Below, one piece after another: positions 28,105 to 38,607 of a stretch of 64,000 bases of DNA. How positions within the stretch are numbered: the stretch's first letter is position 1; each line of letters begins with the position of its first letter. This DNA comes from Coraliomargarita algicola (GTDB taxonomy: Bacteria > Verrucomicrobiota > Verrucomicrobiia > Opitutales > Coraliomargaritaceae), in the NCBI RefSeq assembly GCF_033878955.1, contig NZ_CP138858.1, positions 3,623,001 through 3,687,000 on the forward strand, read 5' to 3'. The notes beneath the pieces are model-generated. The model saw only the letters and a list, made by a program, of their open reading frames with translations. It had not been told where the DNA came from and did not search any database. A program made the translations under genes and the position numbers.

Positions 28105-28108
28105 GAAA

Positions 28109-28519
28109 ATGCTTACACTCGAAATAATTACACCCGACGAAAAAGTTCTCAGCACTGAGGCCACCCAAGTCGTTTTGCCGACTGAGTCGGGTGAAGCTGG
28201 TATTTTGACTGGCCACATCCCCATGGTGACAAAGATCGTCGCTGGCGAGTTGAAGGTCATCAAAGACAGCGGCACTGAGTTTATCGCAGTAGACCACGGT
28301 TTCGCCAAGGTTTTGGGCAACACCATTTCGGTGCTGACTGAAGCTGCAGTTGACGTGCAAGAGATCGATCTCAACGAAGTTGAGTCGGCTCAAGCCCGCG
28401 CAGTTGAAGCCTTGCAAAAGGCAGAGGCTGAAGGGGTGGATTACGATCAACTCGAACAAATCGAGAAGAATATCCAATTCCTCATCGCGCAAAAATTGGC
28501 CAAAGGCCGTCGTCGCTAG
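28109..28519 (+). CDS. atpC: ATP synthase F1 subunit epsilon
   Basis: 136 residues; epsilon joins gamma to the c ring and can inhibit ATP hydrolysis. It starts MLTLEIITPDEKVLSTEATQVVLPTESGEAGILTGHIPMVT, the conserved beta-sandwich, and ends with a two-helix domain of about 45 residues rich in Glu/Ala and Arg. It is the last gene of the operon and is followed by a strong terminator. Confidence 0.95.
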   Translation: MLTLEIITPDEKVLSTEATQVVLPTESGEAGILTGHIPMVTKIVAGELKVIKDSGTEFIAVDHGFAKVLGNTISVLTEAAVDVQEIDLNEVESAQARAVEALQKAEAEGVDYDQLEQIEKNIQFLIAQKLAKGRRR

Positions 28520-28540
28520 AGCCAATTAGAACATTTCGAA

Positions 28541-28570
28541 ACGCGTCTCTCTCAAAGAGACGCGTTTTTT
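28541..28570 (+). terminator. Intrinsic terminator of the atp operon
   Basis: ACGCGTCTCT (28541-28550) and AGAGACGCGT (28556-28565) form a ten-pair stem with a five-base loop followed by a T-run, 22 bases after the atpC stop. A textbook operon end. Confidence 0.93.
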
Positions 28571-28857
28571 GTGTACTTTTTTAGCCAGCGGGGGAGGACT
28601 GTATACTTTACGATAGAGCCCCATTCATAAAAAAGCTGATAAAATCTGTGGGTGTAGCGGAGCGACGAAGCCGTTTCGAGCGACGCTGGTAGCGCTGCCG
28701 CAACACGAACTCTTCATAGCTTTGAATACGGGCGGAGCGAGTGGTGCTGACGCTTTTTTACAGGTTACATAACCATATGCGCGGAAGTGTGATTCTATGC
28801 AGGACTATAATTCTGGCATCGCGAATGCTAATTGCTCGGCGGGAGCAGATCAAAATT
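28571..28857. other. Intergenic stretch after atpC terminator
   Basis: Together with the terminator this makes a gene-free gap of 338 bases. It includes a GC-rich part (about 28655-28740) with short inverted words such as GGTAGCGCTGCC, but no convincing gene. An open frame starting GTG 28741 runs into the next gene; ATG 28858 is a better start. Confidence 0.4.
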
Positions 28858-29718
28858 ATGAGTACAATTAGTCCACACATTACTGAATTCGGAACCGTCG
28901 ATGAAGAAGTCGACGCGGTTTCCATGCATCGCTATTGCCGCTCGAGAAATTACGTCGAGAAGCATGCCTCGGCGATTCAATCCTCTAGCCTACTTGCAGA
29001 TGCTGGTTTGGATGCGAATTTTCGTGAAAGTATTCAAATAGGCCTTGATACAGTTCGTATGAATACCGTGCCCGCATTACTTGCGATTTTTTCTATGGTG
29101 ATCCTGGCGCTCATGTACGCGGTTTTTCCATTTTTTGAGAACACGTTGAATCAAATTGCTATTTTAAAAAGTAATCTCGGGCCCGCGTTTGCATTCTTCG
29201 GCATGGGACTCACTGTAGGCTTTCTGTCGGAATACATGAAATTACGACGGAGCGCCACGCGCCGTTGGACTCGATCGAACACCGTGAACTTTTTATTTAT
29301 GTTCATGATGTTTGGTGTCATCGCGACTGCCAAGGATCCTATTTATTACTTGCTGGCCAATATTTATGGAGAAGGCACTTCATTCTCAATAATTCTTCGT
29401 AAGGTCATGTTTGATCAATTTGCATGGACTTTGTTTTTGGTCTGTCCGGCACAAACCTTTCTCTTTGCATGGAAAGCGCATGGCTTTTCCGGTAAGAGTT
29501 TACGTGCTGAGTGTCCCAGCTTTTCAGAGTTTTTCGCTCTTAAGATTATGCCAGCACTGATCATTAACTGGAGCTACTGGCTACCAGCGAGTGCGATCAT
29601 TTTTTGTTTTCCTACTGAACTCCAACTGGCTGTATCAATCATGGCAGTCAGTATTTGGATTATCTCACTTAATTGCTTCGCCCCAAGCTATCGTTCGATT
29701 CATTTAGCGGGGAAGTAA
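28858..29718 (+). CDS. Mpv17/PMP22-like membrane protein, first of tandem pair
   Basis: From ATG 28858 (MSTISPHITEFGTVDEEVD) the product has 286 residues, an N-terminal soluble part of about 70 residues and four to five hydrophobic segments. The second half shows KVMFDQFAWTLFLVCPAQTFLFAWK and ALKIMPALIINWSYWLPAS...FPTELQLAVSIMAVSIWII. This arrangement (KxLxDQ...P...F, then a basic or aromatic lead into LIxNWxxWxP...FxP..LQ...W) parallels the C-terminal signature of the eukaryotic Mpv17/PMP22 family. It is followed 4 bases later by a clear paralogue. Family link is my inference, not a search result; role unknown. Confidence 0.6.
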   Translation: MSTISPHITEFGTVDEEVDAVSMHRYCRSRNYVEKHASAIQSSSLLADAGLDANFRESIQIGLDTVRMNTVPALLAIFSMVILALMYAVFPFFENTLNQIAILKSNLGPAFAFFGMGLTVGFLSEYMKLRRSATRRWTRSNTVNFLFMFMMFGVIATAKDPIYYLLANIYGEGTSFSIILRKVMFDQFAWTLFLVCPAQTFLFAWKAHGFSGKSLRAECPSFSEFFALKIMPALIINWSYWLPASAIIFCFPTELQLAVSIMAVSIWIISLNCFAPSYRSIHLAGK

Positions 29719-29722
29719 TCAG

Positions 29723-30562
29723 ATGTTTATTATCAATGATGCCTTTCAATCTGGCGTGATTGAGGGGTGCTCGACTGCATCCTCTCGTCGTTATTTCCGT
29801 GGCAGAAATTTGGCCGCTTCGAATTCGGGGGATTGGCATTTCCCCCCTGAATTACCCAGCGATCAACCTGATTGGCATGAAATCCTAGAGCATAGCACTT
29901 ATGCTGGAATTCGGGCTGTGCGGCAAAGTTTACTACCTGCCTGCTTGGTTTGGGGGATTATGGCGCTGGTGGCTCTCGTCTATTATTGGGTGCCGCCTGC
30001 TAGCTATTTATTCTATGGTTTAGAGCGTTTGCAGATAAGTCTGGGCCTGTTGTTCCCATTCTTAGGTATGGGCCTTTCTGTGGGGGTACTTGCTGAGTTG
30101 GTACGTATGCTGGCTGGTCGCAAGAAGGGCTGGACTAAGGAGAATACACTGAACGCTGGATTCAATTTAATGGTGTTTGGGGTCTTGGGTGTGCTGCAGG
30201 CAGGATTCTACCAGCAGCAGGCGCTGTGGTTTGGTGAAGCTCAGGATTTTAGAACTTTGGCTAGCAAGGTCTTACTCGACCAGTTCGGTTGGACTGTCTT
30301 CTTTGCGAACCCCTACCAAACCATTCTTTTTATTTGGAAGGAAAACCAGTTCAGGTTTTCTCGCGTCTGGCAGAGCATGCGCCCTCTTAAAACTTTTTGG
30401 GGCATGCGAGTGCTCCCGGTGTTGATCACGAACTGGGCTTTCTGGATCCCTATGGTCAGTATCATTTATAGCTTTCCAAGCAGTCTACAGCTTCCCCTCG
30501 CTATCTTGGCAATCACGATTTGGGTTATTATACTCACGTTCCTGACGGCCGAAAATAAATAA
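29723..30562 (+). CDS. Mpv17/PMP22-like membrane protein, second of tandem pair
   Basis: 279 residues, paralogous to the preceding gene: both share PFLGMGLSVG/FFGMGLTVG, W-T-x-x-N-T-x-N, MVFGV/MMFGV, the KVxxDQFxWTxF...P.QT.LF.WK segment and LI.NW..W.P......FP..LQL. In this copy KVLLDQFGWTVFF and ITNWAFWIPMVSIIYSFPSSLQLPLA are the closest approach to the Mpv17 signature. Five membrane helices are likely, no signal peptide. The 4-base spacing implies co-translation; the two may form a heteromer. Mpv17 proteins are implicated as small-metabolite channels in organelles; nothing here shows the substrate. Confidence 0.6.
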   Translation: MFIINDAFQSGVIEGCSTASSRRYFRGRNLAASNSGDWHFPPELPSDQPDWHEILEHSTYAGIRAVRQSLLPACLVWGIMALVALVYYWVPPASYLFYGLERLQISLGLLFPFLGMGLSVGVLAELVRMLAGRKKGWTKENTLNAGFNLMVFGVLGVLQAGFYQQQALWFGEAQDFRTLASKVLLDQFGWTVFFANPYQTILFIWKENQFRFSRVWQSMRPLKTFWGMRVLPVLITNWAFWIPMVSIIYSFPSSLQLPLAILAITIWVIILTFLTAENK

Positions 30563-30588
30563 AACAATCATCTCAACGAACGACAGTT

Positions 30589-31613
30589 ATGGGCAAGCAA
30601 TCAAACAAACCAACCATTCTCGCTGCGGGCACTTTTGTGGTCGACTATCATAAAACGGTGAAGCACTACCCGAGTGAACGGGCGAGCTCTAAGATTACCG
30701 GAGAGGTGATCAGTAACGGAGGTGCTCCTTTTAATCTGCTGGTCGATCTGGCAAAGCTTGGCACCCGTGCTCATTTAAAAGCCGCTGGTCGGATCGCTCA
30801 GGATCTGGATGGGAAATTTATAGTCGAGACATGTAATAAGCACGGCATCGACATTTCTCAACTTAGCTACGATCGCAGCGCAGCTACGGGGTATACGGAT
30901 GTGTTTACTGTGGAAGAATCCGGGCGTCACACCTGTTTTCATTTCGCCGGGGCGGGGGGAACTTTACGCGTCATGATGTTAAACTTGATGCGGCTAAGCC
31001 GGATTATTTGTTTCTAGGATCTTTGGGCGCGTTGGGTAAACTAGAGTCAGTGGATCCTAGCACCGGCCGTGCGGAGTCGACTAAGCTTATCCGCGATGCT
31101 CGCAAGCGAGGGGTGACGACAATTATCGAATTTGCACCTTTGGATCGTGGGGCCAGTCTCGAAGATTTCACAGACACGCTATCTGAAAGCGACTATGTGA
31201 TCGTTAATGATCGCGTTGCGGAAACGATCACTCAAACTAGTTTATATTCGGATAGTATCTTTGATCCGGTGCTCGCTCGTAAGGCGGCTCAACAAATTTT
31301 AGATACTGGTCTACGGATCGCAGTTATCATTCATTCGGGCGCTGGGGCCGTCTATGTGGGCGCTGATGGTAGCTTCTACAAAACGAATGGCTACTTTTTG
31401 CCATGGGAAGAGCGCGCAGGTTCGGCCGGAGTGGATCACGCATTTTGTGCAGGTTTTATCGATGGATTAATGGGAGGCAAAGAAGAGCTGGATTGCCTGC
31501 GGCGGGGACTCGCTGTTTCCACTATGTGCCGCAAGGACCTCACGCCTTCCAATAGTATCGAGTTGATGGATACTTGTATGAAGTTCTGTGAATTGTCCCA
31601 ACAAGTGCATTGA
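30589..31613 (+). pseudogene. PfkB-family carbohydrate kinase, one frameshift
   Basis: PfkB kinases phosphorylate sugars or nucleosides with ATP. The first part from ATG 30589 (MGKQSNKPTILAAGTFVVDYHKTVKHYP) includes the substrate motif SNGGAPFNLLVDLAKLG. After FHFAGAGGT the frame is lost near 30964-30967 (ACTTTACG); one frame over the sequence continues TRHDVKLDAAKPDYLFLGSLGALGKL and runs to the stop at 31613. Adding one T restores 341 residues. The catalytic region reads AGVDHAFCAGFIDGL where the family has GAGDAF, so the catalytic Asp appears displaced by one position. It follows the membrane protein pair by 26 bases and precedes a GDSL hydrolase. Confidence 0.78.
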
Positions 31614-31682
31614 TGGATTAAAGTAGACCCATTCGAATATATTTACTTGCTTCACTCGGATGCGGCGTTGAATTACTTCGCC

Positions 31683-32330
31683 ATGAGTATCCCATTCCAA
31701 GCTAATCAGAAATTGTTATTTATTGGTGATTCTATCACTGATTGTGGTCGTGGCCGTCCTTTGGGGCAGCGTCGAGCCTCTAGCCTGGGATCAGGCTACG
31801 TGAGTTTTGTGGATAGCATTTTAGGTGCGGCGCATCCGGAGTTGCCTGTGCGGGTCTTGAATACTGGCATCAGTGGTAATCGTGTCACGGATTTAGAAGC
31901 GCGTTGGCAGACAGATGTGCTCGATTTAGAGCCTAATTGGCTCTCCGTAATGATTGGCATTAACGACGTCTGGCGTCAGTTCGATAGTGAGCTTGGCGCC
32001 ATGCAAGTGGGGCCCGAGGAATACGAATCGATCTATCGCCGCTTACTGGCGCAGACGCGTCCACAGTTGGATGGTCTGGTTTTGATGACGCCTTATTTTC
32101 TAGAAAGCAATTTGGAAGATCCCATGCGTGCTAAAATGGATGTGTATGGTGCGATTACTAAAAAGTTGGCAGCTGAGTTCGATGCTATTTATGTTGATAC
32201 GCAAGCGGCCTTTGATCGCTATCTAGCCCACCAACCAACACAGTCACTCTGCTCGGATCGTGTGCACCCTAATGGTGTCGGGCACATGATTCTGGCACGT
32301 TCGTTTTTACAAGCCGTTGGCGTCAGCTAA
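31683..32330 (+). CDS. SGNH/GDSL-type hydrolase
   Basis: ATG 31683 gives MSIPFQANQKLLFIGDSITDCGR with block I (GDS, Ser about residue 17); the frame is open to 31647 upstream. Block II Gly is in GISGNRV, block III Asn in GINDVW and block V Asp/His in SDRVHPNGVGHM. 215 residues, no signal peptide, so cytosolic; such enzymes are esterases or acetyl-xylan/lipase-like deacylases. With the sugar kinase upstream it may belong to a carbohydrate breakdown unit, which is inference. Confidence 0.88.
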   Translation: MSIPFQANQKLLFIGDSITDCGRGRPLGQRRASSLGSGYVSFVDSILGAAHPELPVRVLNTGISGNRVTDLEARWQTDVLDLEPNWLSVMIGINDVWRQFDSELGAMQVGPEEYESIYRRLLAQTRPQLDGLVLMTPYFLESNLEDPMRAKMDVYGAITKKLAAEFDAIYVDTQAAFDRYLAHQPTQSLCSDRVHPNGVGHMILARSFLQAVGVS

Positions 32331-32335
32331 GCTGA

Positions 32336-33448
32336 CTATTTCTTCGCTGGGCGTAGCTTGGCGATTTTGGGCAATAGAATTGTAAAGGTGGTGCCTTCGG
32401 CGCTGGTCGTGAATTCGATCTCGCCGCGGTGCGCGTTAATGATCGATTTTACGATGGCGGTGCCGAGACCGGTGCCGTCGCTTTTGCCTTGTGTCACAAA
32501 AGGTTCAAAAAAGTTGTCGCGAATGTCCACGGGTATGCCGGGACCGTTGTCTGTGAGGATTAAGCGTACGACTTGCTCGTCCTGAGTCGCGGTGACGGTG
32601 ACTTTTCCGTCGATATCCGCACTGTGAAGTGCTTCGATTGAATTGCTGATTAAGTTTTGTAATACGCGCAGTAACTTGCCTGCGTCGCCTTGCAGGCTCA
32701 CGCCATTGCCCTCCATTACCAGTTCAATTGTTTGGTCTTTGAAGAAGGGGGTGTTGAGCTCGCGAAAGTGATGAAACAGTTCGTCGATGCTGACCTCGGC
32801 GATCTCAATCTGGCTGTCGCCTCGTGCAAAGGCTGCCAAGTCGTTGGCCATGTTGACCATGCGACTGATCTGGGACTCAATGTTTTCACAAATTTTGACA
32901 ACTTTGGGATCTTCTTTGTAGCGTTGCTCGATAATGGTAGAGCCTAGGCTGATGATCGCAAAGGGGTTTTTGAAGTCGTGCAGTAGCGAGGAGACCATGG
33001 TGCCGACCAGTGTGAGCTTTTCGGTGCGCATGACCTCGTCCATATAGTGATCGGTCGTGCTTTTGAGGTGGTGGATCACACTCTCGAGGATGCGGCGAAC
33101 GGGTTCGGCATCTTCAATGATTTTTTTTACAGTCGCTTCGGGCACGCGTCCGACAATGCACTCGCCCAAGGCGACGGCACCCAGAGCGCGGTGTTCTCCT
33201 GTAAACACGCCAACTTCGCCAAAAAAGCTACCTTCTCCAGATTGGCTGACGCTTTGGAGGCTGCCATCCAGTTTCTCTTTGGTGAAAGCGACATTACCGC
33301 CAAGAATCAGAAAGAGCGCATCAGGGGCACTATTCTCTGAGAAAATCACTTCGCCGTCAGACAGCGTCAGTATTTCAACCTCGTCGGCAATTGTTGCACG
33401 CCGATCTTCTGAAATGGAACAAATAAAAGGGTGATCTTCGAGCCTCAT
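32336..33448 (-). CDS. Cyclic-nucleotide-binding histidine kinase
   Basis: 370 residues in two parts. Residues 1-125 form a cNMP-binding (CAP-like) domain with the cassette FFGEVGVFTGEHRALGA. Residues 140-370 form a histidine kinase: His157 in SSLLHDFKNPFAI, an N box (LQNLISNSIEAL), the G1 box DNGPGIP and G2 GTGLGTAIVKSI. No membrane helix, so a soluble kinase that might read cAMP/cGMP or use the fold structurally. Its start overlaps by four bases (ATGA) with a small membrane peptide gene upstream. No response regulator is adjacent. Confidence 0.9.
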   Translation of the reverse strand: MRLEDHPFICSISEDRRATIADEVEILTLSDGEVIFSENSAPDALFLILGGNVAFTKEKLDGSLQSVSQSGEGSFFGEVGVFTGEHRALGAVALGECIVGRVPEATVKKIIEDAEPVRRILESVIHHLKSTTDHYMDEVMRTEKLTLVGTMVSSLLHDFKNPFAIISLGSTIIEQRYKEDPKVVKICENIESQISRMVNMANDLAAFARGDSQIEIAEVSIDELFHHFRELNTPFFKDQTIELVMEGNGVSLQGDAGKLLRVLQNLISNSIEALHSADIDGKVTVTATQDEQVVRLILTDNGPGIPVDIRDNFFEPFVTQGKSDGTGLGTAIVKSIINAHRGEIEFTTSAEGTTFTILLPKIAKLRPAKK

Positions 33449-33588
33449 GGTGTCTGGGTTTGTTCAGATGTCTTTTCCATTTGGTCGTGGCGTAGTGTGT
33501 AAACTACTATGCTCGATACGACGGCTATGAGCAATAGTAGTATGCCTAGAAAGATGCCTTTTGCTTGGAGTGGGAGTGCCTTTTTCAA
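33445..33588 (-). CDS. Small single-helix membrane peptide coupled to the kinase
   Basis: The frame is open from TTG 33627, but TTG 33588 (MKKALPLQAKGIFLGILLLLIAVVSS) looks more natural: basic start and then a 20-residue membrane helix and a short polar tail (RHDQMEKTSEQTQTP). About 47 residues. Its stop overlaps the kinase ATG, so translation is probably coupled. Start codon and even reality are uncertain; function unknown. Confidence 0.45.
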   Translation of the reverse strand: MKKALPLQAKGIFLGILLLLIAVVSSIVVYTLRHDQMEKTSEQTQTP

Positions 33589-33635
33589 TATAAATTGTGA
33601 AATTAGGCACTTACTGTGAGGTTTCAATATCTGAA

Positions 33636-34844
33636 TTAGGAAAGGCGCATGCGGTAATCTTCATAGCCGAAGCGGCGCACCGTCTTTAGGCCTTCACGCT
33701 CGGAATAGAGCGAGATCGCAGGCAGGGGCACTCCGTTAAACGTGCTGTTTTTCACCATGGTGTAGTGGGACATGTCAAGAAAGACCAGCCGCTGCCCGAC
33801 CTCCAGCGGTTGTGAAAAGGAATAATCGCCGATCACATCGCCGGCCAAGCAAGACATGCCGCCTAATCGGTAGCTGTGGGCATACTCGTTCGCGGCACCT
33901 GCGCCTAAAATGCCCGGGCGGTAGGGCATCTCCAACACGTCGGGCATGTGGCAGGTAGCCGAACTGTCGAGGATGGCGATCTGGTGGCCCCCCGCCTCGA
34001 TCAGGTCCAGCACGGTCACGACTAAGACGCCGGTGTGGAGTGCAACGGCTTCCCCGGGTTCAAGATACACGTCGAGTTGGTAGCGCTCACGGAAATATTT
34101 CACTACGCGGATGAGACGCTCGATATCATAACTGGGGCGTGTGATGTGGTGGCCGCCGCCAAAATTGAGCCATTTGAGCCCGGGTATGAGATCGCCAAAT
34201 TTCGCTTCGAAGGCCTCCGCGGTGTGCTCCAGTGCGTCGGCATCTTGTTCACACAGTGCGTGGAAGTGGAGTCCATCCAGATTGGAGAGTAGGTTCTTGG
34301 GGAGCGTTTCGAGCGCGCGATCAAGGGCGGCTCGGGTGGTGCCCAGTCGCGACGAAGGTGCGCAGGGATCGTAGAGCTCAGTCTCCACTTCAGAGTATTC
34401 CGGGTTGACGCGTAGACCTAATTCCGGGCGTCGCTGGCCTTCCAGCGCGCTGAGGCCTTTGGCCAGTTGTCCCGCAGAGTTGAAAACCAGGCTGTGAGCG
34501 AAGCGGCTGAGCTTTTGAATTTCCTCCGGCTTATAGGCGGCCGAGTAGACATGCACTTCGGGGCCAAAAGATTCCTGCGCAAGTAAGGCTTCATGTAGGC
34601 CACTGGAAGTGGTGCCGCTCAAATATTTGCGAATCAGTGGAAAGGTGCTAAAGCAGGCAAAGCCTTTGAGGGCCAGTAGCACCTTGGCGCCGGAGCGCTC
34701 AGAGACGGATTGCAGGAGCTGGCAGTTCTTCTCCAGTTGATCCAGATGCACGACATAGCCCGGCGAGGGAGCCTCGTCGAAAGGAATGGAAGCCAGCGCT
34801 GCGAGACTGGACTCGCTTAATGGAGGAGTGGGATCTTGAGCCAT
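33636..34844 (-). CDS. nspC: Carboxynorspermidine decarboxylase
   Basis: NspC is a PLP fold-III decarboxylase that forms norspermidine/spermidine from the carboxylated precursor in the aspartate-semialdehyde route of polyamine synthesis. In the 402-residue protein the PLP lysine is in VLLALKGFACFS, with GLHFHALCEQDADAL, the Gly-rich NFGGGHHIT phosphate site, YLEPGEA and ILDSSATCHMPDVLEMPYRP. These match NspC rather than DAP decarboxylase. The partner dehydrogenase gene is not in the window. Confidence 0.92.
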   Translation of the reverse strand: MAQDPTPPLSESSLAALASIPFDEAPSPGYVVHLDQLEKNCQLLQSVSERSGAKVLLALKGFACFSTFPLIRKYLSGTTSSGLHEALLAQESFGPEVHVYSAAYKPEEIQKLSRFAHSLVFNSAGQLAKGLSALEGQRRPELGLRVNPEYSEVETELYDPCAPSSRLGTTRAALDRALETLPKNLLSNLDGLHFHALCEQDADALEHTAEAFEAKFGDLIPGLKWLNFGGGHHITRPSYDIERLIRVVKYFRERYQLDVYLEPGEAVALHTGVLVVTVLDLIEAGGHQIAILDSSATCHMPDVLEMPYRPGILGAGAANEYAHSYRLGGMSCLAGDVIGDYSFSQPLEVGQRLVFLDMSHYTMVKNSTFNGVPLPAISLYSEREGLKTVRRFGYEDYRMRLS

Positions 34845-34911
34845 AGCTTAAGAATCTGAGTGTTTTCGCTCCGATGACCAAGATTTGATTTTGAGATTTT
34901 TAGATCGAAGA

Positions 34912-35580
34912 TTATTGATTGCCAAGGATCGATCGTAGCACGGGGTCTTCTCCCCAGGACTTTGCGTGGATGGCAATGCCTTCGGCTTCCATTAGAGGAC
35001 CATAGACCTGAACTCCCGGCTCGGTGCGTTGGAAGATTTCCCGGATTGCGAGGGGGCTTTCCGGCAACGGGTTCTTGGCGGCAGCGGGATAGATCTGGCG
35101 AATCACCTCAGTGAGTTTAGAAGAAGTGGTGCCATAGACTACCTTACGGATGCCTGCCCAGCGTATCGCTCCGCAGCACATAATGCAGGGCTCCGTGCTG
35201 GCGTAGAGGGTGCTGGCCGCCAGTGTCGCGCGATCGAATTGTCGCGTGGCCTGACTGATCAGTCCGGTTTCCGCGTGCTGAGTGACGTCTTGCAGGCTGT
35301 AGACCGCATTCTCAAATTCAAAGATGATTTCTCCGTCTTTGACGAGTAGTGCACTAAAGGGGTGGTTTCCATGTTCGACCGCACGCTCAGCGAGTGCATA
35401 GGCATAGCTCATTAATTCGCGGTCGGCGGTAGTCGTGGCGGGATCGTCTGGTAGAGCCATAATTTGTTTCGCTGGTGTGCCGCCGCTAGCGTCCCTTTCG
35501 GAGATGGTTTGGGTGCTTTCACTGTGTCCAATCGTCAGAGCAAGCAGCGTGCTGCTGAGTATCATTAAAATTTTATACAT
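34912..35580 (-). CDS. Exported nucleoside/cytidine-type deaminase
   Basis: ATG 35580 gives MYKILMILSSTLLALTIGHSES, a good Sec signal peptide, followed by a zinc deaminase domain of the guanine/tRNA-adenosine deaminase group: TQHAETGL (His-Ala-Glu) and TEPCIMCCGAIRWAGI (PCxxC). About 222 residues. The domain normally works on nucleobases or nucleosides in the cytosol, so a secreted version is unusual; it may act on extracellular bases during scavenging. An upstream start at 35628 would mask the signal peptide. It is divergent from the thi operon. Confidence 0.85.
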   Translation of the reverse strand: MYKILMILSSTLLALTIGHSESTQTISERDASGGTPAKQIMALPDDPATTTADRELMSYAYALAERAVEHGNHPFSALLVKDGEIIFEFENAVYSLQDVTQHAETGLISQATRQFDRATLAASTLYASTEPCIMCCGAIRWAGIRKVVYGTTSSKLTEVIRQIYPAAAKNPLPESPLAIREIFQRTEPGVQVYGPLMEAEGIAIHAKSWGEDPVLRSILGNQ

Positions 35581-35713
35581 GCGGAGATCCCTAGCAACCG
35601 CCATGCCGTATCGCTGGGATGGGCACACTGTCTTGGGTCATGTCATCGCGAACTTAATGCGATGTTTTTAATTTGCATTCGGTGGAGGATGTATTACGCG
35701 TGGAGGTCTTAGA

Positions 35714-35811
<98 letters not shown>

Positions 35812-35886
35812 GTCGAATGGACCTCTGGGGCTGTTGGGCGGGATTTTTTCGAGGCTGTGTGAGGCGGATCGTGACTCACTTAAATT

Positions 35887-37820
<1,934 letters not shown>

Positions 37821-37824
<4 letters not shown>

Positions 37825-38024
37825 AGATCAGCGTAAATGATGAAGCGCGCGAAGTGCCCGAAGGCTTGCCGCTAAAGGCACTGCTCGCGGAGCTCGGGCT
37901 TGAGTCGAAGCCCGGGCTTGCGGTGGCGGTCAATCAGTCCGTTGTGCCAGCGGCCGAGCTGGCTGCCTACCAGCTCGCTGCGGAGGATGCCGTGCTGATT
38001 ATTCAAGCCACCCAGGGGGGCTAA
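37821..38024 (+). CDS. thiS: Sulfur carrier protein ThiS
   Basis: 67 residues with a ubiquitin-like fold, ending in the obligatory Gly-Gly (IIQATQGG) that is adenylated and thiocarboxylated by ThiF to give sulfur to ThiG. The ATGA overlap with thiC suggests coupling. Length fits the family. Confidence 0.93.
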
Positions 38025-38028
38025 TGCT

Positions 38029-38607
38029 ATGCGAGTGATTGCCGTGTCTCCAGAATCTAAATACGCCAACGAGGCAGATGTGATCGTGCGCTTGTTGCAA
38101 GCGGGCCTGATGCGTTATCATGTGCGCAAGCCGTCTTGGACGTTGGCGGACTGCGCGGAATTACTCGACGCGGTGCCGGCAGAATGGCATGCTCGGATCT
38201 CCCTGCATCAGCATCACGTGCTGGCTGAAAGCTACGCGGTGGGCCTGCATTATAAAGATGGCATGGCAGTCGATCATGCTTTGCTGGGAGGGCGAATTTG
38301 TTCGCGTTCCTTGCACCGTCTCGACGAGCTGGAGACGCTGCTGAAGCAAGTGGATTACGCTTTCTTGAGTCCGGTATTTCAGTCCATCACCAAGCATGCT
38401 TATGGCCCGTCCTGGATGGAAGCGGATTTAGCCGCGGCGCTGTCAGGCGCTTGCGCTGCAAAGCTCTATGCGTTGGGGGGCATTACCGCGGCGAATGCGG
38501 CGCGCGCCATGGCATACGGATTTGAGGGTGTGGTTGTGCACGGCTCGCTGTGGCAAGCGGCCGATCCACTGGAGGCCTTTGCCCACTTTCGAAAGGAGGC
38601 CGCATGA
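38029..38607 (+). CDS. TenI-like thiamine phosphate synthase family protein
   Basis: 192 residues of the ThiE/TenI TIM-barrel. It has MRYHVRKP, LHYKDG, LSPVFQSITKHAYGP and the phosphate-binding end VVVHGSLW; the KxxYGP-type segment resembles TenI-like proteins. TenI aromatises the thiazole carboxylate made by ThiG; a real ThiE is encoded next door, so a TenI-type role is likelier than synthase. It ends with an ATGA overlap into thiE. Confidence 0.8.
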   Translation: MRVIAVSPESKYANEADVIVRLLQAGLMRYHVRKPSWTLADCAELLDAVPAEWHARISLHQHHVLAESYAVGLHYKDGMAVDHALLGGRICSRSLHRLDELETLLKQVDYAFLSPVFQSITKHAYGPSWMEADLAAALSGACAAKLYALGGITAANAARAMAYGFEGVVVHGSLWQAADPLEAFAHFRKEAA

